The translations under genes and the position numbers were made by a program. 64,000 nucleotides of DNA from an uncultured Prevotella sp. (GTDB lineage: Bacteria > Bacteroidota > Bacteroidia > Bacteroidales > Bacteroidaceae): contig CAMIVY010000005.1 of the NCBI GenBank assembly GCA_946402275.1, positions 1-64,000 on the forward strand, read 5' to 3'. Every line of letters starts with the position of its first letter. Position 1 is the first letter of the stretch. Positions 23,898-33,533 of this stretch are shown one piece after another. The notes under the pieces were generated by a model. That model made no database searches, was not told the origin of the DNA, and was given only the letters and a program-made list of their open reading frames with translations.

Positions 23898-24887
23898 ATG
23901 TTGAAAAAGGAGTGGAAAGAAAAAGGTTATATTGATGAACCTGTAGCTGAAGGTACTGACCTGAAGGCTGAAATTCGCAAGCTTTGCAAAGAGAAAGATG
24001 CTATTATTCTGGCTCACTATTATACCATTGGTGATATACAAGACATTGCCGACTTTGTAGGCGACTCGCTGGCTTTGGCGCGTAAGGCTGCAGAGACGGA
24101 TGCACGGATGATGGTGATGTGTGGTGTTCACTTCATGGCTGAGACCTGTAAACTGCTTTCTCCTGATAAGGTAGTATTGTGTCCAGACTTGAATGCAGGC
24201 TGTTCTCTGGCTGACTCTTGCAAGGCTGAAGATCTGAAGAAATACAAGGACGAACATCCTGGCTATCAGGTAGTGTCTTATGTCAATACGACAGCTGCCG
24301 TGAAGGCATTGACGGATGTGGTAGTTACCAGTGGTAATGCCAAGAAGGTAGTCGATCAGTTACCTAAGGATGCGAAGCTGATATTCGGTCCTGACTATAA
24401 CCTGGGTAATTATATCAACGAGGTGACAGGTCGCAAGATGTTACTTTGGAATGGTGGATGTCACGTTCATGAGCGTTTCTCCGTTTCGAAGATAGCCGAG
24501 TTGAAGAAACAATATCCCCACGCTATTGTAATGGCTCATCTGGAATGTAAGGGTCCTGTATTAGCCTTAGCTGATGTCAAGGGAAGTACTGCTGATATGT
24601 TGAAGTATGTTCGCGAGCATGATGACAAGCAGTATATCGTAGCCACAGAGGCCGGTATTCTGCACGAGATGCAGCGTTCTTGTCCAGACAGGCAATTTAT
24701 CCCTGTACCTCCTGAAATCAGCGAGAGCGGCCTGGAATGCAGCTGTAATGAGTGTCAGTATATGAAGATGAACACGCTTCTGAAGATATACAATACGTTA
24801 AAGTATGAATGGCCTAACGTAGAAGTGGATCCAGAGATAGCGAAGGATGCCGTGAAGCCCATTGAGAGAATGCTGGAGCTGAGTTAA
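23898..24887 (+). CDS. nadA: Quinolinate synthase
   Basis: NadA condenses iminoaspartate (from NadB) with dihydroxyacetone phosphate to form quinolinate for NAD synthesis, using an oxygen-sensitive [4Fe-4S] cluster. The 329-residue protein has the family landmarks ILAHYYTIGDIQDIADFVGDS, MCGVHFMAETCKLLSPDK, FGPDYNLGNYI, CHVHERFS, AHLECKGPV, TEAGILHEMQ and the Cys-rich LECSCNECQYMKMNT. A GTG at 23895 is immediately in frame upstream; ATG 23898 is preferred. The next gene starts 2 bp after its stop. nadB and nadC are not adjacent. Confidence 0.96.
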   Translation: MLKKEWKEKGYIDEPVAEGTDLKAEIRKLCKEKDAIILAHYYTIGDIQDIADFVGDSLALARKAAETDARMMVMCGVHFMAETCKLLSPDKVVLCPDLNAGCSLADSCKAEDLKKYKDEHPGYQVVSYVNTTAAVKALTDVVVTSGNAKKVVDQLPKDAKLIFGPDYNLGNYINEVTGRKMLLWNGGCHVHERFSVSKIAELKKQYPHAIVMAHLECKGPVLALADVKGSTADMLKYVREHDDKQYIVATEAGILHEMQRSCPDRQFIPVPPEISESGLECSCNECQYMKMNTLLKIYNTLKYEWPNVEVDPEIAKDAVKPIERMLELS

Positions 24888-24889
24888 TT

Positions 24890-26647
24890 ATGATGTCTGA
24901 AAGGGTAAATAGAGTATTAAATAGTATGTTATTTCCTATCAATGATAACATGCTATTTTTTACTTTTATGTATCTTTTAGGGGCAATATGCGTAATTTTC
25001 GAACCCTTTGCTTGGTTTGGTAGCAGATTATGGTCACTCTTTGAACTTTATCTTGACGTTTATTTTCTATGTTTCTTTCTTTGTTTCTTGTCAGGGAAAA
25101 TAAAAGTTTTTATAAGGAGTATTCTAAATATTATATTATACATAGTTGCCATTATTGATATGACATGCTATGTTAAGTTTGGAGTAGGAATTATACCCAT
25201 ATACTATCAAGCATTTGTTCAGTCAAATATCCATGAAACAATGGAGATATTACAGACATATTTGTCTTCTTCCATTATTTTCAGTCCTCTGCTTCTTATC
25301 ATACTTCTTCTTGTATTACATATAGTTGTTTCTTTCAAGAAAAATAGATTTAATTTATTAGTTCATCATCATTATTCGAAACTTCTGAAAATATTAGCAA
25401 TCCTAATACTCGCTTTTTCTTTAATAATGAATTTTGATAATAAAAGGTATTTGTACTATAGAATAATCTGTCAGATGAGTGAATTGGATATTGAAGAGAA
25501 ATATAATATTAACAAGTTGACAGGTTTCTATCTGCCTATTTATCGATTAGCATATAGTATATCGGAATATAATAGTATGAAAAAAGTTATAAAAACATTG
25601 CGTAAAACACTTAAACAACCTTCAGTTGAAAGTTGTGAATTTATTTCTCCTGATATTGTCCTGATCATTGGTGAGAGTTATAATCGTAGTCATTCACAGT
25701 TATATGGTTATTCATTGCCAACTACGCCATATCAGTATATGTTGCATAAAACAGGAAGATTAGTTTCATTTAGTGATGTTATCAGTAGTTGGAATATTAC
25801 CTGTGAATCATTTGAGAATATGTTGTCGTTACATGCAGTAGGTGATAAGGGAAATTGGTATGATTTTCCTTTCTTTACTACAATATTCAAACAGGCAGGA
25901 TATAATGTTTATTTTTTGAGTAATCAGTTTGTAATGAATCCGAGTAAATCATTCAGTGCCTTTATTGAAGATATTTTTATCAATGACAAGGAAATTAGTC
26001 AGCTACAGTTTTCTTATCGTAATGAAAACATTCATCAGTATGATATTGGTTTATTGGATGACTATCATGAGAGAGAAAAAACATCATCATCACATAATCT
26101 TTGGATATTCCACACAATGGGATTGCATGCTAAGTTCAGTGAACGTTATCCTTCAAAATGGAAGAAGTTTACATTAGCAGATTATAATCGTCCTGATTTG
26201 AGCAAAGAAGATTTAGAAGAATTAGTGGATTACGATAATGCAATATTATACAATGACTACTTTTTATATTGTATTGTAAATACGTTTAAGGATAAGGAAG
26301 CTGTTATAATTTTCTTATCTGATCATGGTGAACGTGTCTTTGATAATAGTATTGAATTTGGACGAAATTTGTCGTGGAATAAAAATGATATAAAACAACA
26401 ATTTGAGATACCTTTCTGGTTTTATTTCACTGAGGCGTATCGTGAAAAGCATCCGGAAATATACAAGAAAGTTTTAAGTGTCAAAGATAAGCGGTATATG
26501 ACGGATATTATATCACATACTTTGATTTATTTAGCTGGAATCAGTAGTAAATATTATCAGTCACAATATGATATTCTTAATCCGGCATATAATCAAAAGC
26601 GAAAAAGGATAATAAGAAATCAGCGTGAATATGAAACTATAAACTAA
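24890..26647 (+). CDS. Membrane phosphoethanolamine transferase-like protein (alkaline phosphatase/sulfatase fold)
   Basis: This 585-residue protein has about five transmembrane segments in the first 200 residues, followed by a periplasmic domain. Catalytic-domain features are IGESYNRSHSQLYGYSLPTTP (the metal-binding Glu region, near residue 257), SSWNITCESFENML (candidate nucleophile Thr), and FLSDHGERVFD (metal-binding Asp-His). These match the EptA/OpgE/CptA superfamily, which adds phosphoethanolamine to lipid A or glycans. The gene is much richer in A and T than nadA just upstream, despite the 2-bp gap, suggesting acquisition by transfer. The exact acceptor cannot be told from sequence. 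Confidence 0.83.
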   Translation: MMSERVNRVLNSMLFPINDNMLFFTFMYLLGAICVIFEPFAWFGSRLWSLFELYLDVYFLCFFLCFLSGKIKVFIRSILNIILYIVAIIDMTCYVKFGVGIIPIYYQAFVQSNIHETMEILQTYLSSSIIFSPLLLIILLLVLHIVVSFKKNRFNLLVHHHYSKLLKILAILILAFSLIMNFDNKRYLYYRIICQMSELDIEEKYNINKLTGFYLPIYRLAYSISEYNSMKKVIKTLRKTLKQPSVESCEFISPDIVLIIGESYNRSHSQLYGYSLPTTPYQYMLHKTGRLVSFSDVISSWNITCESFENMLSLHAVGDKGNWYDFPFFTTIFKQAGYNVYFLSNQFVMNPSKSFSAFIEDIFINDKEISQLQFSYRNENIHQYDIGLLDDYHEREKTSSSHNLWIFHTMGLHAKFSERYPSKWKKFTLADYNRPDLSKEDLEELVDYDNAILYNDYFLYCIVNTFKDKEAVIIFLSDHGERVFDNSIEFGRNLSWNKNDIKQQFEIPFWFYFTEAYREKHPEIYKKVLSVKDKRYMTDIISHTLIYLAGISSKYYQSQYDILNPAYNQKRKRIIRNQREYETIN

Positions 26648-26656
26648 GTGATAACA

Positions 26657-28603
26657 TCATCTTACGATAGCTATCTTACAAACAGTACCTTTATCACCAT
26701 TACTCTTAGCAGTAACTACCATATAGATGCCAGAGGCTACTTTATTACCTTTTCTGTCATATCCATCCCATGTAAACGAGCCACCATTGCTCTTACCTTC
26801 AGTAATGAGCACACCACTGGATGATAGTATTTTGACATCAGCATTATAGCTTAATCCTGTAACTGTGATGAGTCCTGTATATCCTGGGTTTACAGGATTA
26901 GGATAGGCCCATACGTTGTCGGTAGTCATTTCTTCATTGATTTCTGTGGCATCACTGATAAATGAACAAAGTCCCTTGTCAGTCCCAAAGAATACTTCGC
27001 CTGTTGTTGGATTGATAGCAATGGATTCTATGTTATTACTCAGAATTTTACTGTTCTCAATAGTGAAATGGTGTATTTGAGTGTTATTGTCGGCACTAAC
27101 CAGATAGACACCATTATCGCTGGTACCAAACCATTTTCGTCCAGCTCCATCAATAGCCATACTGCTGATATTGACATTAGCCAATAAATAGTCAGCAAAG
27201 TCAGTACCATCATTACGCGGAACTTTATGTTGTATTACGCCGAGCGAATTGTCTGCTATTCTCTCTTTGTCTAAATATACAGGTCCTACGTCAGTTCCTA
27301 TCCATATATTTCCTTCTTTGTCTTCACAAACACATTCACTTGAATGATTTGAGATATTGGTACCATCCTGATTTACGAATTTGTTATATTTTACTACAAC
27401 ATTATTATTGACATCATAACAGAAAACATAAGGATTGTCAGAATGGGCATTGGAAAACCATAATAAGTCACGACTATCGAAGAAAGAACTCGTCATGACC
27501 CGCATAGACCTATTGTTATTATCTATCAATGCATTGCTCATAAATCCACTCCATTTTCCATCAATACTACGTTTGATAATAGCTGTAGATGCCTCGCTAT
27601 TAAAGCAATAAAGATTACCTTGCTTGTCATAGACAACACCATCGGTACGGACATATTCCGGATTACCATCAGGTACAGCTGATTGAAAGTAATCTGTATT
27701 TCCGTAAGTATAGTTTTTAACGAATGAACCATTATTAAATTCATAGAGTCCTGAACAGGAAGCTACCATTACATGGTTTTCATCAAGTGGATCTATGGCT
27801 ATAGAAGTAACATCATAATAATGGTCAGCAAAGGCCGGTTTGAAGTCATCTTGGAATATGGTCCATTCTTTGTTGCTATCCAACACCTGAACAGTACCTG
27901 GTCTATAGAAGTTGGCAAACTGATAGAATCCTCCACCAACCGTATATAACTTATTATTCTCGAACTTCATTCTTCGAAAAAAGTTATATTTCGGACCTCC
28001 TGGTTTCAGGGTTTTCACCAGTTCTATGTATTTTTCGTAACCATCATTTTCCTCATCAGGAATATCGACGGGATATTCAGGATTTGTGGGGGTATAGGTA
28101 TAAGCTATTAAGGCTTGTTTCATATCTACCTTGACAATGCCAAATCCACACATGAGGTAGGCATAGATGCCATCTATGAGGACTTTGTTGACTGTCTTGT
28201 CACCAATGATACTTTTGGTGTATAGACTGCTGATATTGATCACATTACCTTTTGTATCTATCAGATCGATATTGGAGTTCTGATAGACTGCTATCAGACG
28301 CTTAGCCTGACTACACCATCTGATGTGTGTGATATAGGTGTCTGAGAGTCCGTTTGTCTTGTCGTAGGTTTGAATACTCTGGTCTTGCTTATTATACTGA
28401 TAGAGACCGTTAGAGGCTAATACAAAGATATCATTTCCTGCTTCTTGTATTTGCTGGATATCATAATAGGCCAGGTAGTTGCGCCAAGAACCAATTTGCG
28501 CCCTTACAGGGCTAATGAATAGTGAACAATGAATAGTGAATAGTATTGCGAGTACCATCCACCTTATTGAATTCTTTGTATGTATCATATTTCTTTTATT
28601 CAT
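26657..28603 (-). CDS. porZ: PorZ-like type IX secretion beta-propeller protein
   Basis: This 648-residue exported protein begins with a signal peptide (IRWMVLAILFTIHCSLFISPVRAQ, cut after about residue 36). Two seven-bladed propeller regions follow, starting IGSWRNYLAYYDIQQI, with blade repeats such as IWIGTDVGPVYL, KWFGTSDNGVYL and VFFGTDKGLCSF. The last 80 residues (AYPNPVNPGYTGLITVTGLSY... GIYMVVTAKSNG) form a type IX-like C-terminal domain. In Porphyromonas, PorZ sits on the cell surface and helps attach anionic LPS to secreted proteins. It ends the leuS-yitT-rdgB-porZ operon. The hydrophobic core of the signal peptide is encoded by a simple repeat (CTATTCACTATTCATTGTTC). Confidence 0.82.
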   Translation of the reverse strand: MNKRNMIHTKNSIRWMVLAILFTIHCSLFISPVRAQIGSWRNYLAYYDIQQIQEAGNDIFVLASNGLYQYNKQDQSIQTYDKTNGLSDTYITHIRWCSQAKRLIAVYQNSNIDLIDTKGNVINISSLYTKSIIGDKTVNKVLIDGIYAYLMCGFGIVKVDMKQALIAYTYTPTNPEYPVDIPDEENDGYEKYIELVKTLKPGGPKYNFFRRMKFENNKLYTVGGGFYQFANFYRPGTVQVLDSNKEWTIFQDDFKPAFADHYYDVTSIAIDPLDENHVMVASCSGLYEFNNGSFVKNYTYGNTDYFQSAVPDGNPEYVRTDGVVYDKQGNLYCFNSEASTAIIKRSIDGKWSGFMSNALIDNNNRSMRVMTSSFFDSRDLLWFSNAHSDNPYVFCYDVNNNVVVKYNKFVNQDGTNISNHSSECVCEDKEGNIWIGTDVGPVYLDKERIADNSLGVIQHKVPRNDGTDFADYLLANVNISSMAIDGAGRKWFGTSDNGVYLVSADNNTQIHHFTIENSKILSNNIESIAINPTTGEVFFGTDKGLCSFISDATEINEEMTTDNVWAYPNPVNPGYTGLITVTGLSYNADVKILSSSGVLITEGKSNGGSFTWDGYDRKGNKVASGIYMVVTAKSNGDKGTVCKIAIVR

Positions 28604-28640
28604 TGTTTACTCTTCACTTTTCACTCTTCACTCTTCACTA
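28509..28640 (-). repeat. TTCACT-type simple repeats at the rdgB/porZ junction
   Basis: Two blocks occur. At 28513-28543 the porZ signal-peptide codons read CTATTCACTATTCATTGTTC on the minus strand. At 28611-28640 the rdgB end reads GTGAAGAGTGAAGAGTGAAA on the minus strand. The second block supplies the rdgB stop codon. The same word family recurs at 29263-29270, 49690-49705 and 60442-60472. Confidence 0.7.
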
Positions 28641-29256
28641 GAAACTCGCAGAGTTTCGCCACTGCTCTTGCCCTGTGACTGATTTTGTTCTTGATGTCGG
28701 CTCCCAGTTCTGCAAAGGTCTCTGTGTAGCCTTCAGGTTGGAAGATAGGATCGTAGCCGAAGCCCTCCCCTCCCCTTTTCTCACGGATAATCTCTCCATT
28801 GACGATACCTTCAAACTTATGAATCTGTTTGATGCTGGTACATCCACATGGACAGACATCTTTCTTTTCTATAAACGCAATAACAGTACGAAATCGTGCC
28901 TTGCGATTGTTATTATTTTCTAATTCACGAAGCAAGCGTGCCATATTGGCTTCAGAATCGTGACTGGAAGAGCTATTATTACCTTCCATACTGGCATATC
29001 TGGCAGAATACACGCCTGGTGCTCCATTGAGTGCTTCTACTTCTAGACCTGTATCATCGGCAAAGCAGCTCAGATGGTATTTATCATAGATGTATTCGGC
29101 CTTCATCAGGGCATTTTCCTCGAGTGTGGAACCTGTTTCAGGAATATCCTCGTGGCAACCGATATCAGCCAAGGAAACAACCTCGAACTTAGAACCTAGG
29201 ATAGCACGAATCTCAGAGAGTTTATGCTCGTTGTTAGTTGCAAATACTATTTTCAT
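28621..29256 (-). CDS. rdgB: XTP/dITP diphosphatase (RdgB/HAM1)
   Basis: This house-cleaning enzyme hydrolyses dITP, dXTP and related non-canonical purine triphosphates to monophosphates. The 211-residue protein starts [20 protein letters not shown]. It carries [14 protein letters not shown], the catalytic [22 protein letters not shown] block (65-87), [14 protein letters not shown] and [10 protein letters not shown], all typical. An insertion of acidic and Cys-rich residues ([18 protein letters not shown]) makes it slightly longer than E. coli RdgB. The final residues VKSEE and the stop are encoded by a GTGAAGA repeat tract, so its C-terminus has been set by repeat DNA. It is cotranscribed with yitT. 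Confidence 0.95.
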   Translation of the reverse strand: MKIVFATNNEHKLSEIRAILGSKFEVVSLADIGCHEDIPETGSTLEENALMKAEYIYDKYHLSCFADDTGLEVEALNGAPGVYSARYASMEGNNSSSSHDSEANMARLLRELENNNNRKARFRTVIAFIEKKDVCPCGCTSIKQIHKFEGIVNGEIIREKRGGEGFGYDPIFQPEGYTETFAELGADIKNKISHRARAVAKLCEFLVKSEE

Positions 29257-29259
29257 TTT

Positions 29260-30198
29260 TCACTCTTGATGTTTCTCCTTTATCTTCACCCTCATCTCGT
29301 CGAATCCTTCACCATAGACACCAATAACGCTCGACTGCGATACAAAGGCGTTGGGGTCAATCATCTTGATGAGTCGGAAAATGTTGACACTCTCGTTCTT
29401 CTTGGCCAGGATACAGAGCACTTTCATCTGGTGACCTGTGTACCATCCGTGTCCATCAAGGATAGTCACACCATGATTCATCTGTGTGCCAATGGCATTG
29501 GCTATCTCCTGCCATTTCTTGGAGAATATCATAAACTGAACGGACTGACGACGGGCATTCATCACATAGTCCAATGTATAGTTCTCCATAGCCATCACGC
29601 AGAAGCCGAACATCACCTTATGGGCTCGTTCCAGATAGGTGCCAAACTGAGGGAAGAACATACAGGAACCAATGATACAGAAGTCAGCAGCTAACAGCAC
29701 ATTGCCCAACGATACGTTAGGATGATACTTGTTGACGGAGGCTGCTATGATATCAGTACCACCCGTAGAACCATTGTTGGTAAAGACGGTGGCCAGAGCT
29801 ATACCTGTCAGCACACACCCGATAATCATCGACATGAAGTCCTGTCCCTCACCCATCAGTTTGAACGGCAAGCCATTCTCCTGCTTGGGTATCAGGTCTT
29901 GCGCTATCATCAGCATGAAATAGAGTGTGAAAATGGCAAAAATGGTCTTCATCAGAAACCTCACACCCAGTATTTTAAGGGCTACTACGAGCAAGATTCC
30001 GTTGATGATGATATAGGTGTTCTCCAAATGGAATCCAGTGGCATAATAGATGATAGCCGAGAGTCCTGTCACACCACCTGCCACAATCTGATAAGGCATC
30101 AGGAAAACGGTAAAGGCGATGGTATAGATGAAGAGGCCAAGGGCTATAAACAAATAGTCCTTGGCTTCGTTCAATATCATTTTGTGCTGAATAGTCAT
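29260..30198 (-). CDS. YitT family membrane protein (DUF161/DUF2179)
   Basis: This 312-residue protein has five or six transmembrane segments in the first 200 residues, with the family signatures MPYQIVAGGVTGLSAIIYY and NNGSTGGTDIIAASVNKY. A cytoplasmic DUF2179 domain follows at about 225-300 (SKKWQEIANAIGTQMNHGVTILDGHGWYTG, RLIKMIDPNAFVSQSSVIGVYGEGF). Family members are widespread, and their transport role is not settled. The stop codon sits 3 bp before the rdgB start in GAGTGAAAAATG, which is again a fragment of the GTGAA repeat family. Confidence 0.92.
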   Translation of the reverse strand: MTIQHKMILNEAKDYLFIALGLFIYTIAFTVFLMPYQIVAGGVTGLSAIIYYATGFHLENTYIIINGILLVVALKILGVRFLMKTIFAIFTLYFMLMIAQDLIPKQENGLPFKLMGEGQDFMSMIIGCVLTGIALATVFTNNGSTGGTDIIAASVNKYHPNVSLGNVLLAADFCIIGSCMFFPQFGTYLERAHKVMFGFCVMAMENYTLDYVMNARRQSVQFMIFSKKWQEIANAIGTQMNHGVTILDGHGWYTGHQMKVLCILAKKNESVNIFRLIKMIDPNAFVSQSSVIGVYGEGFDEMRVKIKEKHQE

Positions 30199-30225
30199 AG
30201 CTTACTGCATAATTAACAATGCAAA

Positions 30226-33117
30226 TTATTTTCCGAGTACGATGTTCACCATTCGCTTGGGCACGATGATAACCTTCACGATGGGCTTACCATCTATATA
30301 CTTCGTAGCACGCTCGTCAGCCTTCACAGCGGCCTCGATGGTGGCATTGTCTGCATCAGCGGGGAACTCCATATCGAAGCGGGTCTTACCATTGAAGGCT
30401 ACGCCCAACTTAACCGTATTCTCCACCAGATACTCCTCGTTCCATTCAGGCCACTTGGCGTTGCATACACTACCCTGCTCTCCCAGTGCTTCCCACAACT
30501 CTTCAGCAATATGGGGTGCGAAGGGAGCGATGAGTGTAACCAGAATACGAAGGATATCACGGTTCTTGCACTTCTGCTGAGCCAGTTCGTTGACGCAAAT
30601 CATAAAGGCTGAGATAGAGGTGTTGTAAGAGAATACCTCAATGTCCTGAGTAACCTTCTTGATGAGCTTGTGGACACTCTTCAGCGCCTCCTTCGTAGGT
30701 TGGTTGTAGTCGATTAAAAGCTTGCCTTCAGGATTCTCACGAGTATTTCCATAGAACAATGCCCAGAACTTCTTCAGGAAGCGGTGGCATCCGTCAATAC
30801 CGTTGGTATCCCAAGGCTTCGACTGCTCAACAGGACCCAGGAACATCTCGTAGAGACGCAAGGTATCGGCACCATACTTCTCAACGATCATATCCGGATT
30901 GACCACGTTGAACATCGACTTCGACATCTTCTCGATAGCCCATCCACATTTGTATACTGAGTTGACAGTTGACAGTTGACAGTTGACAGTTAGTTGACTG
31001 CCGTCCTCTAAGATAAACTCAGCGTTCTGGTATTCAGGGCGCCAAGCCTTGAAGGCTTCGATATCGAGCACGTCGGCACTGACGATGTTCACATCGACGT
31101 GGATTGGTGTGGTGGTGTATTTGTCCTTCAGTCCGAAGCTGACGAACTTACCCTTATCGGCTCCCTCGTCCTCGATACGATAAACGAAGTTGGAGCGACC
31201 TTGTATCATACCCTGGTTGACGAGTTTCTTGAAGGGCTCGTCCTCGCAAGAATAGCCTGAATCGTAGAGGAACTTATTCCAGAAGCGAGCATAGATAAGG
31301 TGACCTGTAGCGTGCTCTGTACCACCTACATAGAGGTCAACATTACGCCAGTATTCATCGATATCCTTGTTGACGAGGGCCTTCTCGTTCTTGGGATCCA
31401 TATAGCGCAGATAGTAGGCACTGGAACCTGCAAAGCCAGGCATAGTGTTCAGCTCCAGAGGGAAGACTGTCTTATAGTCTATCTCGTCTTTGCTCACCAC
31501 CTTGTCATATTTGGTGTCCCAAGCCCACATCTTGGCGCGTCCCAATGGGGGTTCGCCTGTTTCTGTGGGCTGATACTTATCAATCTCAGGCAATTCCAAA
31601 GGCAGACAATCCTTGGGAATCATGTAGGGCATATCGTCTTTGTAATAGACAGGGAACGGCTCGCCCCAGTAACGCTGACGGGAGAAGATGGCATCACGCA
31701 GACGGTAGTTCACCTTTACCCTACCCAATCCTTGCTCTGTGACAAACTTCTTCGTGGCAGCAATAGCTTCCTTCACAGTCAGTCCATTGAGGCTGAACTT
31801 GTCAGAAGCCGAGTTGCACATGATTCCATCTTTGGCATCAAAGCTCTCCTCGCTGACATCAGCACCCTCAATCACAGGGATGATGGGCAGGTTGAAGTGC
31901 TTGGCAAAGGCATAGTCACGAGAATCGTGAGCAGGAACGGCCATAATGGCACCTGTACCATAGCCTGCCAATACATATTCTGCTATCCAGATGGGAATCT
32001 TCTCATCAGTAAACGGGTTGATGGCGTAACTTCCTGAGAATACGCCAGTTACCTTGTGATCCATCTGACGGTCACGCTCTGTGCGCTTCTTCACATAGTC
32101 CAGATATTTCTCTACTTCTTCCTTCTGATCTGGCGTAGTCAGTTCGGCAACGAGGTCGCTCTCTGGAGCCAGTACCATGAAGGTGACACCGAACATCGTA
32201 TCAGCACGAGTGGTGAAGATGGTAAAGTGCTTGTCAGAGTCTGCCACTTTGAATTCCACCTCAGTACCCTCAGAACGACCAATCCAGTTGCGTTGAGTCT
32301 CCTTCAGAGATTCTGTCCAGTCAATCTCCTCCAGACCATCCAACAGACGCTGAGCATAGGCAGAAACACGCAGACACCACTGGCGCATCTTCTTCTGAAC
32401 CACAGGATAACCACCACGAACGCTGACGCCATCCACTACCTCGTCGTTAGCCAAAACGGTACCCAGTTTCGGACACCAGTTTACCATTGTATCTGCCAGA
32501 TAGGCAATACGATAGTTCATCAGCACCTCCTGCTTCTTCTTCTCTGAGAAGCCTGCCCAGTCGGCAGCTGTGAAATGCAGTTCTTCAGTACCCAGGGCGT
32601 GACAGTCCTCAGTACCCATCAGCTCGAAGTGCTCAATCAGCTTGATGGTAGGCTGAGCCTTGTGTGACGAGAGCGAGAAATAACTCTTGAACATACGCTG
32701 GAAGGCCCATTGTGTCCATTTGTAATAGATGGGGTCGCAGGTGCGCACCTCGCGTTCCCAGTCGAACGAGAAGCCTATCTTGTCCAACTGCGAGCGATAG
32801 CGATTGATGTTCTCAAAGGTGGTTTTCTCAGGGTGCTGACCAGTCTGGATGGCATATTGTTCAGCAGGCAGTCCGTAGGCATCGTAGCCCATGGGGTTCA
32901 GCACGTTATAGCCCTGCTGACGCTTATAGCGGGCATAGATGTCTGACGCGATGTAGCCAAGTGGGTGACCCACATGAAGTCCGGCACCGCTAGGGTAGGG
33001 GAACATGTTCAAAACGTAGAATTTCTTCTTCGTTGGGTCTTCTGTCACACGATAGGTCTTCATCTCCACCCATCGCTTCTGCCATTTCTGTTCAATGTCT
33101 CTAAAATTGTATTCCAT
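30226..33117 (-). CDS. leuS: Leucyl-tRNA synthetase with a repeat-derived insertion
   Basis: This class I synthetase charges tRNA-Leu and edits mischarged products. The 963-residue protein starts [16 protein letters not shown] at ATG 33117; the frame continues upstream but crosses the promoter. HIGH-type motif: [16 protein letters not shown]. The editing domain follows ([37 protein letters not shown]). KMSKS is in [14 protein letters not shown] near residue 731. Just before this, residues about 710-722 ([13 protein letters not shown]) are encoded by four tandem GTTGACA units and look like an in-frame insertion. All catalytic motifs remain, so the enzyme is presumably active, as it is essential. 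First gene of a four-gene operon. Confidence 0.97.
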   Translation of the reverse strand: MEYNFRDIEQKWQKRWVEMKTYRVTEDPTKKKFYVLNMFPYPSGAGLHVGHPLGYIASDIYARYKRQQGYNVLNPMGYDAYGLPAEQYAIQTGQHPEKTTFENINRYRSQLDKIGFSFDWEREVRTCDPIYYKWTQWAFQRMFKSYFSLSSHKAQPTIKLIEHFELMGTEDCHALGTEELHFTAADWAGFSEKKKQEVLMNYRIAYLADTMVNWCPKLGTVLANDEVVDGVSVRGGYPVVQKKMRQWCLRVSAYAQRLLDGLEEIDWTESLKETQRNWIGRSEGTEVEFKVADSDKHFTIFTTRADTMFGVTFMVLAPESDLVAELTTPDQKEEVEKYLDYVKKRTERDRQMDHKVTGVFSGSYAINPFTDEKIPIWIAEYVLAGYGTGAIMAVPAHDSRDYAFAKHFNLPIIPVIEGADVSEESFDAKDGIMCNSASDKFSLNGLTVKEAIAATKKFVTEQGLGRVKVNYRLRDAIFSRQRYWGEPFPVYYKDDMPYMIPKDCLPLELPEIDKYQPTETGEPPLGRAKMWAWDTKYDKVVSKDEIDYKTVFPLELNTMPGFAGSSAYYLRYMDPKNEKALVNKDIDEYWRNVDLYVGGTEHATGHLIYARFWNKFLYDSGYSCEDEPFKKLVNQGMIQGRSNFVYRIEDEGADKGKFVSFGLKDKYTTTPIHVDVNIVSADVLDIEAFKAWRPEYQNAEFILEDGSQLTVNCQLSTVNSVYKCGWAIEKMSKSMFNVVNPDMIVEKYGADTLRLYEMFLGPVEQSKPWDTNGIDGCHRFLKKFWALFYGNTRENPEGKLLIDYNQPTKEALKSVHKLIKKVTQDIEVFSYNTSISAFMICVNELAQQKCKNRDILRILVTLIAPFAPHIAEELWEALGEQGSVCNAKWPEWNEEYLVENTVKLGVAFNGKTRFDMEFPADADNATIEAAVKADERATKYIDGKPIVKVIIVPKRMVNIVLGK
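30961..30988. repeat. Four tandem copies of GTTGACA inside leuS
   Basis: The heptamer GTTGACA is repeated four times without error, followed by GTTAGTTGAC. The whole tract stays in frame in leuS. Confidence 0.9.
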
Positions 33118-33153
33118 ATCGATTTTTATTATGTTATTTCTCAGAAATATCTG

Positions 33154-33161
33154 CAAAGTTA
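33154..33161 (-). promoter_or_regulatory. Promoter -7 element of the leuS operon
   Basis: On the minus strand this reads TAACTTTG, followed by C, 36 bp before the leuS ATG. Confidence 0.7.
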
Positions 33162-33490
33162 CGAAAAGTCGGGTGAAATGCAAAAAGAAAACAAGTTTTT
33201 CTTTTCATTTCTCCTTTGAATAAAAATATTCTAACTAAGAAATATCTTAACAAAACAACACTTTTTTCTACTTATAGAGAATTTTTTCCTAGTGAGGGAA
33301 TTTTTGTTCCCTAGTTAGAAAAAAATTTTTTCCTAGTTATCTAGCAATTTTTTTATAGTGTAGTAGCAAAAAACACCTTCCTGTCAGGGAATAGTCCAGT
33401 ATAGCTATTTTTCTTTACAAAATACAAATGTTTCGACAAATAATTAAAAATAAAAAGTTGCACTTTAGAACCACATATCAATATTTTTTG
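33162..33490. other. AT-rich divergent intergenic region with poly-T/CCTAGT repeats
   Basis: No gene is visible. Three similar units of T-tract plus CCTAGT or CCCTAGT occur at about 33291-33352, and AGGGAATTTTTGTTCCCT forms a small hairpin at about 33296-33312. The region carries the two divergent promoters at its ends. Confidence 0.55.
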
Positions 33491-33498
33491 TAATTTTG
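33491..33498 (+). promoter_or_regulatory. Promoter -7 element of the secreted endonuclease gene
   Basis: TAATTTTG, followed by C, 35 bp before the ATG at 33534. Confidence 0.65.
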
Positions 33499-33533
33499 CA
33501 ATCAGAGAACGAACTTAAATAAAATACTAGCTT

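Noticed and set aside
31300..32547. Plus-strand open frames opposite leuS
   Set aside because: LeuS motifs fully explain the minus strand here; the plus frames lack promoters and domain signatures.
30226..33117. LeuS as a pseudogene because of the inserted repeat
   Set aside because: The repeat keeps the frame, all catalytic motifs are intact, and the gene is essential.
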